DNA of 64,000 nucleotides from Rutpela maculata (Eukaryota > Arthropoda > Insecta > Coleoptera > Cerambycidae): positions 52,966,843 through 53,030,842 of the forward strand of contig OW386290.2 of NCBI GenBank assembly GCA_936432065.2, in the 5' to 3' direction. Shown here piece after piece: positions 23,425 to 34,009 of the stretch. The position numbers and the translations under genes were made by a program. The number at the start of each line of letters is the position of its first letter. Position 1 is the first letter of the stretch. The notes beneath the pieces are model-generated. The model had not been told where the DNA came from, searched no databases, and saw nothing but the letters and a program-made list of their open reading frames with translations.

Positions 23425-23785
23425 TATTTTTGACCGCTGAACACGATCTCGATGTCAGTATTACAAAATTAGGTCAGATTTTTTTATTAACCACGAAAAA
23501 CAGGTGAAAACAGGCCAAAATGGGCTTTAAAATATAAATTAAAGATTTTACATAAGTAGACCATGTACTCGATGCATTTTAGACTGCTGAACACGATCCC
23601 GATGTCAGTTTTACATAATTAGGTCAGGATTTTTTGTTAATCACGAAAAACAGGTGAAAACGGACCAGAATAGGGTTTAAAATATAAATTAAAAATTTTA
23701 AATAAGTAGACCATGTATACGATGTATTTTTTGCCGCTGAACACGATACCGATGTCAGTTTCAACCAATCAGGTCATGACTTATC
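23425..23785. repeat. 150-bp tandem repeat in element end
   Basis: The motif GCTGAACACGAT...GATGTCAGT recurs at 23432, 23582 and 23732, exact 150-base spacing. It is linked by CACGAAAAACAGGTGAAAAC and AAGTAGACCATGTA blocks. Reverse-oriented units occur at 24310-25030, direct ones at 26486, 26633 and 26773. Confidence 0.85.
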
Positions 23786-23858
23786 CTGATTTATTCTTTT
23801 TTGAGATACCGTACTCTTTTGTCTTCAAATGATCTGCATAATCGTTTCCTTTTTCGTT

Positions 23859-24305
23859 TTATTCTTTCGTTTTCACATTCCTTTTTAATGTCCAGCAGTA
23901 GTCTGCCATCATATTAACATCCCATCGACCTTGATATCTACACTCCATTTCCTTTATGTCTTGGTGAAAACGTTCACCATGCTCTTCACTATAATCACCT
24001 AAATTTTCTGGAAACTGGTATATATGAGAATGCAGGAAATGTAGTTTCAAATTCATTAGACAACCTAATTTTCCGAATTTCTCTACCATGTTGGATACTA
24101 TTTCTTTGTAGTCTTTGCTCTTATTGTTTCCTAAAAAATTATCAACAACTTTTTTAAAGCTCTACCAAGCTCCTTTTTCCGTATCTGACACTGTAGAGAT
24201 AAATTGCTTATCTTAACATTTTGCTTATTTGTGGACCATTAAAAATGCCTTCCTTCAATTTGGCTTCGCTTATCTGTGGAAATGGTATTCCCAAATACTC
24301 AAAAC
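23859..24305 (-). pseudogene. MMADYCW-family transposon protein, C-terminal fragment
   Basis: The minus strand reads, with breaks, FEYLGIPFPQISEAKLKEGIFNGPQI, then a damaged stretch (stops near 24210-24220), then an open block 23859-24089: GKLGCLMNLKLHFLHSH, FPENLGDYSEEHGERFHQDI, and CRYQGRWDVNMMADYCWTLKR. This order is familiar from a very abundant unnamed protein family in arthropod genomes, usually unannotated and repeated. It ends in a basic KTKE tail. N-terminal sequence is missing, so it is a remnant. Function unknown; its place between inverted tandem-repeat ends implies a transposition role. Confidence 0.65.
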
Positions 24306-24555
24306 ATTTTCCTGATTGACTGAAACTGACATCGGGATCGTATTCAGCGCTCAAAAATACATCGAGTACATGGTCTACTTGTTTAAAATCTTTAATTTAT
24401 ATTTTAAACCCTATTCTGGTCTGTTTTTTCGTGGTTAATAAAAAATACTGTCCTGATGGAGCAAAACTGACATCGGGATCGTGTTCAGCGATCAAAAATA
24501 CATCGAATACATGGTCTACTTATTTAAGATCTTTAATTTACATTTTAATCTATTT

Positions 24556-24926
24556 ATTTAACGTCGGCCTATTTCCGCTACCAGGGCCTATCACCGGCGC
24601 CAGGAGACGAGCTACCCCCAACTTGAAAATTTTGCCGAACCTCTTCCCTTAAGAAGAGTAGGGATCTTTTACTTGCCTAACATTTAATAGACAAGGGACC
24701 GCCTGCTTTACATCCCCTCTGAAGGATGGTATATACACTACGTAATCCTCGTCTGAAATTACGTAGCTTCCGCGTATACACTGATATACAAGCCGCTAGA
24801 AGGTGGGACGAGAACGCTGTATTTCCCAAGATGGGTCACCCATCCAAGTACTTACCGCGCTCGACGTTGCTTTAACGGAATATCGACTGACATTCACATT
24901 GAAGTCACCTCTACGCTCGCCCCCTT
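24556..24926 (-). mobile_element. 5S-rRNA-derived SINE (SINE3-like)
   Basis: On the minus strand about 24807-24880 reads GTTAAAGCAACGTCGAGCGC, then AAGTACTTGGATGGGTGACC and CTTGGGAAATACAGCG. These are the 3' half of 5S rRNA, including the internal control region used by pol III. The body continues to GGCCGACGTTAAATAAATAG at about 24556-24575, a short A/T-rich tail. It sits inside a transposon end: the repeat unit breaks at 24556 and resumes at 24927, flanked by TTTAATC and TTAAATC, a candidate target duplication. Confidence 0.7.
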
Positions 24927-25099
24927 AAATCCCATTCTGGCCTGTTTTTCGTGGTTAACAAAAAATCCTGATACAATTTTGTAAAATTCATATCGGGGTC
25001 GTGTTCAGCAGTCAAAAATACACGGGAGTATGTGTGAAACCTCAAAAAAGCGACTTTTTTTGTGTGCCTGTGTTATTAAGAAATAAAAAAATTCCTATT

Positions 25100-25571
25100 A
25101 TAAAAAAATGACTTTGTCTCGGGTTGCGATATTCGCACTCGTATTGTGAAGAAGTTCATTCTACGTTGCTTTATATCATATTGTGATGTTTATACCCCCA
25201 GAGACATCTGTGGAGGAGACTTACTTTAAGTTATGCAAACGGTAGAAATAACAGAGAACAATTAAGCTGGTTTGGTTAGTTTGGCAATCGGCCCAGAGAT
25301 GGCACGTAGTGTCTGAATTTAGAGATTTAGAAAGAAACATCTGGAAGCAATAAAGAGCCTTCTGGAAACATCTAGAGATTGATGACATCATACAGACTAA
25401 TCTAGATCCCTTCTCTTTGGGTATATAAAAGCATGGAGCAGCAGAGTTGGACAGTCTAGTCTAGTTTGAGTTTAGTTGAAAGTAATTGTTGTTGTAATTA
25501 GTAGTAAGTTAATAAATTAGTGTTTAGCGTTATAATTTCCGAATCCACGATACAGGGTGTTTACAAAAGGT
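25100..25571 (+). mobile_element. Candidate solo LTR or LTR-like promoter region
   Basis: A stretch with GGGTATATAAAAGCATGGAG (about 25420-25440), a start-like CAGTC about 30 bases on, and AATAAATTAG near 25510. It looks like the U3-R-U5 of an insect LTR retrotransposon. TGTGATG near 25185 could be the left border. Neither border nor a duplication is certain, and no gag-pol adjoins it. Confidence 0.35.
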
Positions 25572-25579
25572 GTAAACAC

Positions 25580-26191
25580 TAGGGTGGGCTGAAAAACACG
25601 AAAATTTGAATTTGCAGATGGCCTAGTTACTAATTTCTTACTATGCATCTAAAACTAATTCGGATAAATTTTTAGCCAAATCGATGAATATCTAACCGCG
25701 CTCCCACGGACTTGAAAATGAAAGCAGGGGCAAATTTTTCGATTTTTAACATTTTTTTAAATTGATATTTGAATTTTTTTTTGATTCTTTATTAATGTCT
25801 AAACACGTGTAGCAAAAGTTTTCCGAATAAAATATTTTTCAGTTCAAGGGAAATTAGAAATTTGTCACTAAAACGTAGAATTCGACGAAAATAAGGTTTT
25901 CTGTATAACATTTCTAATTTCCTTGGAACTGAAAAATATTTTATACGGAAAACTTTTGCTACACGTGTTTAGACATTAATAATGAGTCAAAAAAAAATTT
26001 CAAATGTCAATTTAAAAAATATTAGAAATCGAAAAATTGGCCCTTTCTTTCATTTTCAAGGCCGTAGGGGTGCGGCTAGATATTCACCGATTTGGCTAAA
26101 AATTTACCCGAATTAGTTTTAGATACATAGTAATAAATTAGTAACTAGGCCATTTGCAAATTCAAATTTTCGTGTTTTTCAGCCCACGCTA
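25580..26191. mobile_element. 612-bp hAT-type foldback MITE
   Basis: Nearly the whole element is one palindrome. TAG(G/C)GTGGGCTGAAAAACAC begins both ends, and arms of about 290 bases meet near 25880-25910. GTAAACAC lies directly before (25572-25579) and after (26192-26199): a perfect 8-bp target duplication, marking hAT transposition. No coding capacity; open frames inside are arm artefacts. Confidence 0.9.
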
Positions 26192-26479
26192 GTAAACACG
26201 TAACAATGTTATTTGCTCCAGGGTACTAATATAATACCAAATCGTTTGCGGAGCCTCTAAATGATGTGTTCTTGAGATCATAAATAAATTCCTCTTCTTG
26301 GACAATGAATTAGGACTAGAATTCTGTCGAACCTCGTGTCACATGTAAGTAAAAATCGTTACTGTCTAAGTTTGCTTGAAAACTGTGCGTAAGTATACAG
26401 TACTGATAGTACAAGTGATGCAAGTGATATTGCTATTGCTTTTTCGATGACAATAAGCTTCAGTTGCCTGCCAAATATT

Positions 26480-27121
26480 ATTTTTGACTACTGAACACGA
26501 CCCCGATATCAATTTTACAAAATTATATCAGGATTTTTTAACCACGAAAAACAGGCCAGAATGGGGTTTAAAATGTAAATTAGAGATTTTAAATAAGTAG
26601 ACCATGTATTCGATGTATTTTTGATCGCTGAACACGATCCCGATGTCAGTTTTGCTCCATCAGGTCAGGATTTTTTGTTAACCACGAAAAACCGGTTAAA
26701 ACAGATCAGAATAGGGTTTAAAATATAAATTAAAGATTTTAAATAAGTAGGCCATGTACTCGATGTATTTTTGACCGCTGAATACGATCCTGACGTCAGT
26801 TTCAGTCAATCAGGAAAATGTTTTGAGTATTTGGGAATACAATTTCCACAGATAAGCGAAGCCAAACTGAAGGAAGGCATTTTTAATGGTCCATAAATAA
26901 GCAAAATGTTAAGATAAGAAATTCATCACTACAGTGTCAGATACGGAAAAGGGAACTTGGTAGAGCTTTAAAAAAGTTGTTGATAAATTTTTAGCAAACA
27001 ATAAGAGCAAAGACTACAAAGAAATAGTATCCAACATGGTAAAGAAATTCGGAAAATTAGGTTGTCTAATGAATTTGAAACTACATTTCCTGCATTCTCA
27101 TATATACCAGTTTCCAGAAAA
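26480..27121 (+). pseudogene. MMADYCW-family element, truncated copy B
   Basis: Plus-strand counterpart of copy A. Three repeat units (26486, 26633, 26773) are followed by FEYLGIQFPQISEAKLKEGIF and then, with the same kinds of breaks, a frame to LMNLKLHFLHSHIYQFPEN. Homology stops sharply at about 27121, before the FHQDI and MMADYCW blocks. The stops near the middle resemble those of copy A, so both probably descend from an already damaged copy. Confidence 0.65.
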
Positions 27122-28420
27122 TTTATTGCATGCATTGATGCATGCTCGCCAGTAATTGATTATACGCTCAATATTTTTTTACTGGCGTGCCAATATCTAC
27201 TGGCGCCACTAAATCCATGCATGCATAAACCCGCTATTAACATTAGTGATGTCAAATACAGGTACATTTGAGTATTTACGGTACCCGGTACTTTTCCAAT
27301 GAGTACTCGTTACTTTGTACCCGGTACCGATACTGGTATATTTATCTCGTGCCATACTGATATTGCTGATGAAGTGTGTCAGTAGCCGACCGCCGCACAG
27401 TGTGGAATTTTCGTAATCTAGGCGGACAAAATACCATTTTGGCAAGTATATGATATTTTAATAAACATCTGAAAGTAAAATGATCAAACTTCATAAGCAT
27501 ATATATATATATATATATATTTTTTTTTTTTATCAGCAACATTCAAAACATCCAAACAAGTGTCGTAAACTGTCGTGTTTCCTTGTTCACGCGTTACCAA
27601 GTAGGGATAAACTGAATTGACACGCTTCTTTTTTTTAGTTAAGTACAAGTGTTCCTGCGGTTTACATATGTTTTAGTGACAATATTATTTGAATGGTATT
27701 TGAAGGTAAGTGGCCATATAATTTTTTTTTTTTAAAGACTAAAAAAGAAGATAAAAGTTTGAGCTTGAGATAACATGGAAAAATTATATTTTATAAATAA
27801 ATAACTAAACTTTTAACTCATACCTCCGCAGACTACCCTTAACTTCTTATATTAAAAAAAAGGTTAGTTTGTGTACTTCTAATATCAGAGATAAAAAGTT
27901 GCGAGAGCTTGCGCTCTCGTTAGTTTTTTCTTAATTTCAGAATGAGTGTCGAAATTTCTCGGAGGCCAGGTCTCCGAAATCGAAAATAAACGCATATTTC
28001 TCTCTCACTCTGCAAAATCCTATCCTTAAGGATATTTTTTCTTGAGGAACTAAATTAGTAGCATTTTCGAGTATCATTTCATTGGCTTCAGCAAAGTCAA
28101 CAGGCAAGTCCACAAAATTTTAATTTCAATTGGAAATGATAGATTTATCGGTATTATAAACTAATGTAACAAAAAAATAAATACATTTTTGTTTTGTCAT
28201 TTATTCGTATTGGAAATCACCCCAACGCAGCGAGACTAAGAAACGTTCCCAAGGTAGAGGCTAATAACATGACGTCACCTCCTTGCAGGAACGCAAGCCT
28301 GTGTGTAATGAGGGTCCGTTGTTTTTTTTATTGAAAGACTGATGTAATAGTAATTAGAATTCCTACATCCAAAATTTAAGGACATTTTGATTTATTTTTA
28401 CGGCCTCCTAAAATTATATT
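27122..28420. other. Non-coding with simple repeats
   Basis: Holds an imperfect palindrome around GCATGCATTGATGCATGC (27128), the self-complementary GGTACCCGGTAC blocks near 27280-27330, an (AT)n run at 27498-27520 and a 22-base hairpin at 27901-27922. No gene seen. Confidence 0.5.
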
Positions 28421-28429
28421 TCTCAAACA

Positions 28430-28825
28430 TGCTGAAACCCATTCTGATATTAAAAAAAAATCTATCGCATCAGTTTTTGTCTACTACCCCCTATATACCC
28501 TAAAAGAGCAAACAAGAAAGGTCTTATCCAAAGGTTTTGATCTAATTTTTCTAAAGTATTTTGATGTGCTGAAGCTAATTTTAGGCAAAAAAAAAATTCT
28601 ATTTTGTCAGTTTCCCTCTTCCACACCTAGGAGATAAAAGGGGGTGGTAGAGGGAAAGTGATACGATAGGAAACATTTTTCTGTCCAAAATTGGCTTCAG
28701 CGCGTGAAAATACTTCAGAAAAGTTAGATCAGAACCTTGGGACAAGACCTTTTTTACCCTTTTTAGGGAATAAAAGGGGTAGTAGACAAAAACTGATGTG
28801 ACAAATTTTTTTAAATATCAGAATC
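28430..28825. repeat. Foldback element, right arm split by an insertion
   Basis: About 28437-28615 is inverted at 28625-28825 (ATCAGTTTTTGTCTACTACC against its complement near 28770-28795; GATCTAATTTTTCTAAAGTA against 28695-28725). Symmetry continues after the next element, at 31134-31160 (TTAGCATGTCAAAAAACATA against TTTCTCAAACATGCTGAAAC at 28419-28438), so the neighbour jumped into this arm. Confidence 0.7.
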
Positions 28826-31133
28826 AATTGAAGAGCTAAGTGGATAAAGGTGTTATGTCACAAAAACACACGTTATTGAGTAATTTAACTCGAAAGTTTT
28901 TAGGCGAGAACTTTTTTGTTATAACGACTATATAGCTTGCATTTTGCGATGATATTGACATTTGATGTTCTTTTCAGAGACAAATAACTAAAGTTGTCAG
29001 TTGTCATTATTTTCGAAAATTTTTAAAAATTAATGTACATAACACCTTTATCCGTTCATAAGTTTCTCTGAAATGAATAAGGAATTAGTGAATAAAAGTG
29101 TTAAGAAATTAAACATATTTTATTATTATTAAAACATTGTAGAATTTTTAGGTTATCGAACAGTTCTACGGTTTTGAGCCACAGTTTGGTCATTTCCAAG
29201 TATGTTGTGATAATACGGCCTTACCATTCATTTATGAATGGTAATTGTTCTTTAAGATTGGCCAGTTTTCTTACACTTAGGCTGCCCTTGTTTTCATTAA
29301 ACACCGTTAGAGCAATACAGTCGGAATTTATCTTATGCATATTCCTTTTCTTTAAAATATCGACTTTGTAAAATGGAGTCATTTCATCTAGTGATGTAAT
29401 AGTAGCACCCATAGGTGCCATTTTATACCGTCGCAAAAATAAACCTTTTCATTTTTCAAGTTTTTCTTCCTGTTGTACAAATTGAGTTTTGAGGCAATTC
29501 CATCAATACCTATCCTTGAAATGATTCTTCATATCTATGACAACGGCGTCTTTGGGAGTTCTAAAATTTCTCGATACTGGTCCGGAACGTAGATGTTTTA
29601 ATGTTAACTTAAAATTTTCTCGACTCTGCCAAAGTCTCTGTCTGAATCTAAATATGAATGTCCCACCTCCGAAAATTTATGGCCGATAACTTTAAATTCT
29701 CTCTTTAAAATCAACAACTGGTAAAGTGTAATGATATTGAAGTTCTTATTTTGTCCACCACAGGAGTCGGGCCATATTATAATGTGATCGATCTTTTCTT
29801 GGAAATATTCATTGTAAATTTGTGAAAAGGTATGTAAGCAACTAGCAAATTCTAGGCTTTCACGGCTGGCCATATCTTCAGTCCATGTGAAAAAGAACGT
29901 TTTTTTTTTTTCAGTATTCCTCAATGTATGTAAGCCAAGGTTGTAAAACCACATTTGACGAAGGTAAAATGCTTTCGATGTACTTAATTTTGGCAGCGGC
30001 ATGGTTTGTTGAAGATATAAAGTAAGAAAGCAAATCGTTCTATCTACTGTAACTTTTGCTCCGTCACGCTTTTGTTGTTCGAAAGCTAGTTTGTAATTTT
30101 CTTCGTATTCTTTAGTATTATTTATTTTATTTTTTTTTAATTTTTTTTAACCCAATAGATGTAAGCATAGCGAACCCTGTAATTCTTAAACGATAACCTT
30201 AAACCCCCGGTTAATGACTTTTGAATTGATTGGCGTAATTATCATACTTATTATTTTTTCCGCAAGAATTTCGGAATTCGCCAGATTTGCCTTAAACAAT
30301 TTAATGCTCTTTCAAAATATTGGGTGGGCAGAAGCCATACCAGATATCAGTTTTGCTCTTGTCATAAAAATTTCTACGGTCCTCTTCTACTTGTCAGCAT
30401 AAAAATGTTTGTACAAAAATCAACACCGCAAAGCGTCACTTTCCAGTATTTCTGATTTACAGACTAATTTGCTAGAATACTTTGGTAAATTCGTATTTTA
30501 TTATTGCATTTTATAATGATAATGTTTTGTTTTTAAAACATTATTAAAACTTGCCTGGGAAGAAATTGCCACTATGTGACTGATTTCTGCTGAATTGCCA
30601 AAAGGTATAAATGTGCTTAAGTACCATCTCGACTCTTGTACTATCTCATACCATTTCGAAATTGAACGAAATGAATATATGGATTAAAACACTATAAGCA
30701 CTATTTCCAAATATCAGCCAATTTATAAACATCTTACATGATTCATGAAATCGTTTATTCATTGCCATTTGTAATATCAGTTTACTACGACTGGCCATTT
30801 TCACTATAATAGTAAGAAACACTTAACACAACTTGTCACATTAATGTCAATATAACATAACTTTAAAAGCAAAGTGTTTTGGATTAAAACAATTTAATAT
30901 CGCACAGTAATGGATAAAGGTGGTATGTGATCATGACACCTTTATCCATTAAATTATATAAAAACCATATGTACATAACACCTTTATCAAACATTAAAAC
31001 GCATTTAGGAAAGGTTTATTATCCCAAAAACTTATTGAAATGATAGATTATAAGTTAAAATAGTTGTCTGTGTAGAAATCTCAAAATTTTCAAAAATGTC
31101 ACATAACACCTTTATCCACTTAGCTCTTCAATT
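28826..31133 (-). mobile_element. TIR transposon with DSCGGQNKN gene
   Basis: Ends AATTGAAGAGCTAAGTGGAT and the following AAAGGTGTTATGT (28826-28858) are inverted at 31101-31133. Internal copies of the AAAGGTGTTATGT-type motif occur near 29040 (ACATAACACCTTTATCC), 30912 and 30970. The interior carries one minus-strand gene. Confidence 0.75.
29221..30115 (-). pseudogene. Probable DDE-type transposase (DSCGGQNKN family), broken
   Basis: The minus strand is open from about 30115 to 29604, about 170 codons. It reads EEYEENYKLAFEQQKRDG-like sequence, then LQQTMPLPKLSTSKAFYLRQ, WFYNLGLHTL, TWTEDMASRESLEFASC, then IIIWPDSCGGQNKNF and GHSYLDSDRDFGRVEKIL. This order is common in repeated, unnamed arthropod and cnidarian proteins. 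The Asp of PDSCGG and the acidic residues of SDRDFGRVE are plausible parts of a DDE-like site (inference). After a stop, further family-like pieces follow (VVIDMKNHFKDRY; 29221-29436, ITSLDEMTPFYKVDIL). A possible N-terminal exon lies near 30230-30450 but is uncertain. Confidence 0.6.
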
Positions 31134-31199
31134 TTAGCATGTCAAAAAACATAGGATAAGATGGTTCTGATCAAGAGCGCAGTCCACCTTTTTTTTGTT

Positions 31200-31626
31200 G
31201 AGCTGTGTAATTAATAACTTTTAAATGAATTATATTTCGAAAAAAAAAAAAAAAAACGCTCCTCATTTTCTATTTAAATTCACTTTTCTACAATCCAGCG
31301 TCGGCTAAGAATTTTCACTGAAAAATTACCAAATGTTTTGAACCAGCAGCCCTGCAAATTATTCGTGCATTGAGGATTGCCGAATTTGAAAGCATGGATG
31401 ACAGTGGGTGATAGAATTTAAATAAAAAATGAGGAATTACTTTTTTTCGAAAAAAAATTCGAAATTCGTTTCCAAGTATTATTTGATATTATTTTTGATA
31501 ATTTTTCGATGAAAATTCTTGTCTTATGAAATTTGAAAGTATAGATGACGCTGGGTTTCAGAAAAAGTGAATTTAAATAGAAAATGGAGAATTACTTTTT
31601 TGCGAAAAACAATTCGTTTAAAAGTA
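31200..31626. repeat. Palindromic MITE-like repeat
   Basis: CTCATTTTCTATTTAAATTC and the flanking ACTTTT...CCAGCGTC (31261-31305) are inverted at 31550-31600. The outer parts (TAATAACTTTTAAATGAATT against 31605-31626) pair too. Noncoding. Confidence 0.65.
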
Positions 31627-32150
31627 TTTGTTTGTGGGCATACCTATTATATACTGCCCATAAAAACACGATCTGTATTTTAAGATACAATGAAGAAATT
31701 TAAAATAATAGAGACCATATACAGGAGGTAATTTTATATTTGCACCGAATGACATGAAAGAAAAGCATTGTTATGACTTTTCGTATTGGTTCATCTGTAT
31801 TTTCCGCACTACCTGTTAATATCTTTTTGAATGCGATTTTTGGAACAGTATTTTGCACAACATTAGAGAGAGAATCTTGCACAGCATTGGAGACTAAATC
31901 TTGCATATAAAATTATATAGGTATTAGATAAAATTCTAATACACTATAATGCACTGCATACACATTACCAGAAAAAAGCAAATTAGCTACAAATAATATT
32001 TTCCAAACCGTAATCAAAACTTTCATTATTATCGCTCGATACACTCTAAATAAATAATTAAGAAATAATTGACTAATGGAATGCAATTCGACATGGCCAG
32101 CGCATTTACCTTCTAATTATAATAAATTTTCATATATTGACTCAGAATTG
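31627..32150. other. No recognised feature
   Basis: AT-rich. A 68-codon minus frame (31700-31906) with repeated V/Q/N/D residues shows no known motif. Confidence 0.35.
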
Positions 32151-33130
32151 TGAGTCAGAATGAATCAGAATTGACTCATTACGTCAGAATTTTGACATAA
32201 CTTCCAAAAACAGGTAAAAAAAGTAGCCAAAACTGAGGTTAAAAATAAATTAAAAGCATTAACGAGCTAACGACTTTCCCTATATGTGTTTTGAAGCGTT
32301 GAAACTGAATCCGAGGTGAGCGTTGACCCATCACGTCAGGATTTTTATATACCTACATATATTTTGGAGTGTTGAAACAGAATTCGAGCTAACGAGCTAA
32401 CCACTTTACCCACCCCTTTACCTCGTATCTTGGGGCGCTGAAATCGAATCCGAGATCAGCACTGACCCATCACGTTAAAATTATTACCTCAAAACAATCT
32501 TTATAAATCGCGTTACGATCTTCTATGGTAGAGTACCCTCTTACGTTCGAAAGTCATGTGTAATGGCATTCTTTTTCTCTTCTTTTTATTTTCTGGTATA
32601 TCCCGTTTCAACATACAACAGTAGTCTGCCATCATATTCTCATTCCATCTTACTTGATATCGACACTCTATCTCGCGAATATCTTGGTGAAATCGTTATT
32701 CTTGCTCTTTACTATAATCTCCTAGATTTTTCGGAAAGAAAATTATATGGGAGTGCAAAAAGTACAATTATAGATTCATTAAGCAACCCAAGTTCTCTAG
32801 ATTTTTAAGAAGCTCAACCATTATGTTTATATAGTCTGGATTATTCGAGTTTCCAAGAAATTCTTCAGAAATCCTTCAACGACGTTACCCACACTGCTCT
32901 CTCAAGGTCATCTATTGTTTTATCAAATTTATCTCTTGTGTTTTCGAATTTGATGTCCATTATTCCAAGTATTTTTTAACCTCAGTTTTGACTGGATTTT
33001 AGCAGTTTTTGGAGATGTCAAAATCCTGACGTGGTGGGTCAATTCTCACCTCGGATTGTTTCAGCGCCCCAAAATACGTATGGGTATAGTAGTCTGTTGG
33101 GTAGTGCAAAACTTTTTTGTGTGCCTGTAT
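32150..33130 (-). pseudogene. Diverged MMADYCW-family element, copy C
   Basis: Degenerate end repeats (GAA.CGAATCCGAG..CAGC.....CCATCACGT near 32300, 32375 and 32437) face an inverted set at about 32985-33070. In between, the minus strand reads LGCLMNL, FLHSHI, then RFHQDIREI and ECRYQVRWNENMMADYCC with MLKRDIPENK (about 32580-32820). The right end ACTTTTTTGTGTGCCTGTAT (33107) matches copy A's terminal motif. Trp of YCW is Cys here. More mutated than copies A and B, so an older insertion. Confidence 0.6.
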
Positions 33131-33180
33131 TATTAATGGACAGTCAATAAAATGGGTCACTAACAACAAAATCTTCATAA

Positions 33181-33303
33181 TATTCCAATTAATTTTAATT
33201 TTTTTCGACGACTTGAATCGTCGTTATTAAATAAACGATTAGAAACAGTGCCAATTAAACAATTACCGTCACCAAAAATAGGAATAACATGCCGTTCCGT
33301 GAT
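33181..33303 (-). pseudogene. OTU-protease-like fragment
   Basis: The minus strand reads ITERHVIPIFGDGNCLIGTV, then SNRLFNNDDSSRRKKLKL. The GDGNCL core with a following (A/V)S..LF resembles the active-site start of OTU cysteine proteases, which some insect transposons carry. Only this core remains, the usual Phe after the CL is changed, and no histidine motif follows. Tentative. Confidence 0.35.
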
Positions 33304-33399
33304 GAAAAGATATATTCTTCCTAGTAACAAACCATTTTCTTCGTACAGACCCCCCCCCCCCCCTCCAAAACAATGGGGCCTGTACAAAGAAACTGGTCT

Positions 33400-33628
33400 G
33401 TTACTGGGGCTCCATTGGGTAATCTCTATGTATTTTTTCGTGCTGAACACAAATCAGATACCATTTAGCCAATTTTTAGTAAATCGCGAAAAACCTAAAG
33501 AACCTCATAAAAAAATTGGTGGGTGATGGGGCTAAACGGACACCGATTCGTGTTCAGCACGTCGAAATATATGGGGGTTACCCAATAGAGTCCCAGAAGC
33601 AGACCACTTTTATTTTGTGTGCCTGTGT
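33400..33628. mobile_element. Short palindromic element ending GTGTGCCTGTG
   Basis: GCTCCATTGGGTAATCTCTA and the CGTGCTGAACAC block (33409-33450) are inverted at 33553-33595. The right end TTTTGTGTGCCTGTGTTATT is the same terminal motif as the MMADYCW elements, so this may be their non-autonomous relative. A 14-base C run (about 33349-33362) adjoins the left side. Confidence 0.5.
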
Positions 33629-34009
33629 TATTAATTAATCTTCCATATCCAAATTTAAACTTCTCTCTTCTCTGTGACAAATATAAATCCCTTCCATGCC
33701 AATCTTTTCTGAGATTCTGTCAAATACTGAGTAACGTTTTCTTAGTTTTTAATAGATAATTTGCAACAATGTTGCACACTTTAGCGTAATTAATCTCAAC
33801 AAGACATTATTCTAATACGCTGTGTAGAATTTGTCATTTCTGTCTATGAAATATTGTATGGAAAAGTTACGCACTTAGTGATTGAAACTATGTGAAAACT
33901 GATTTTATAATTAATGAAAGGTAACCTCAAATGTAAATACCTACCCCTTATAACTAATTCGCCTTGCTGTCTAAAAAGCCAAATGGGATGAAGACAAAAA
34001 AACATACAC

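Larger units (their letters stand above)
23382..25071 (-). mobile_element. MMADYCW-family element, copy A
   Basis: Ends are ACAGGCACATACAAGAAAAGTC and, reversed at the right, ACAGGCACACAAAAAAAGTC, each followed by GAGGTTTC. Inside both ends lie 150-bp tandem units in opposite orientation (23430-23785; 24310-24556 resuming at 24927-25030). The centre is a minus-strand gene fragment. A 5S-type SINE splits the right repeat block. No established superfamily could be assigned; target duplication unresolved. Confidence 0.6.

Noticed and set aside
22876..23507. Plus-strand frames of 107 and 110 codons
   Set aside because: Antisense to the acidic exon at 22891-23258, and entering the end of the MMADYCW element; no motif.
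24807..24880. A true 5S rRNA gene
   Set aside because: Only the 3' half is conserved, joined to SINE-like body and tail, with mismatches in paired regions.
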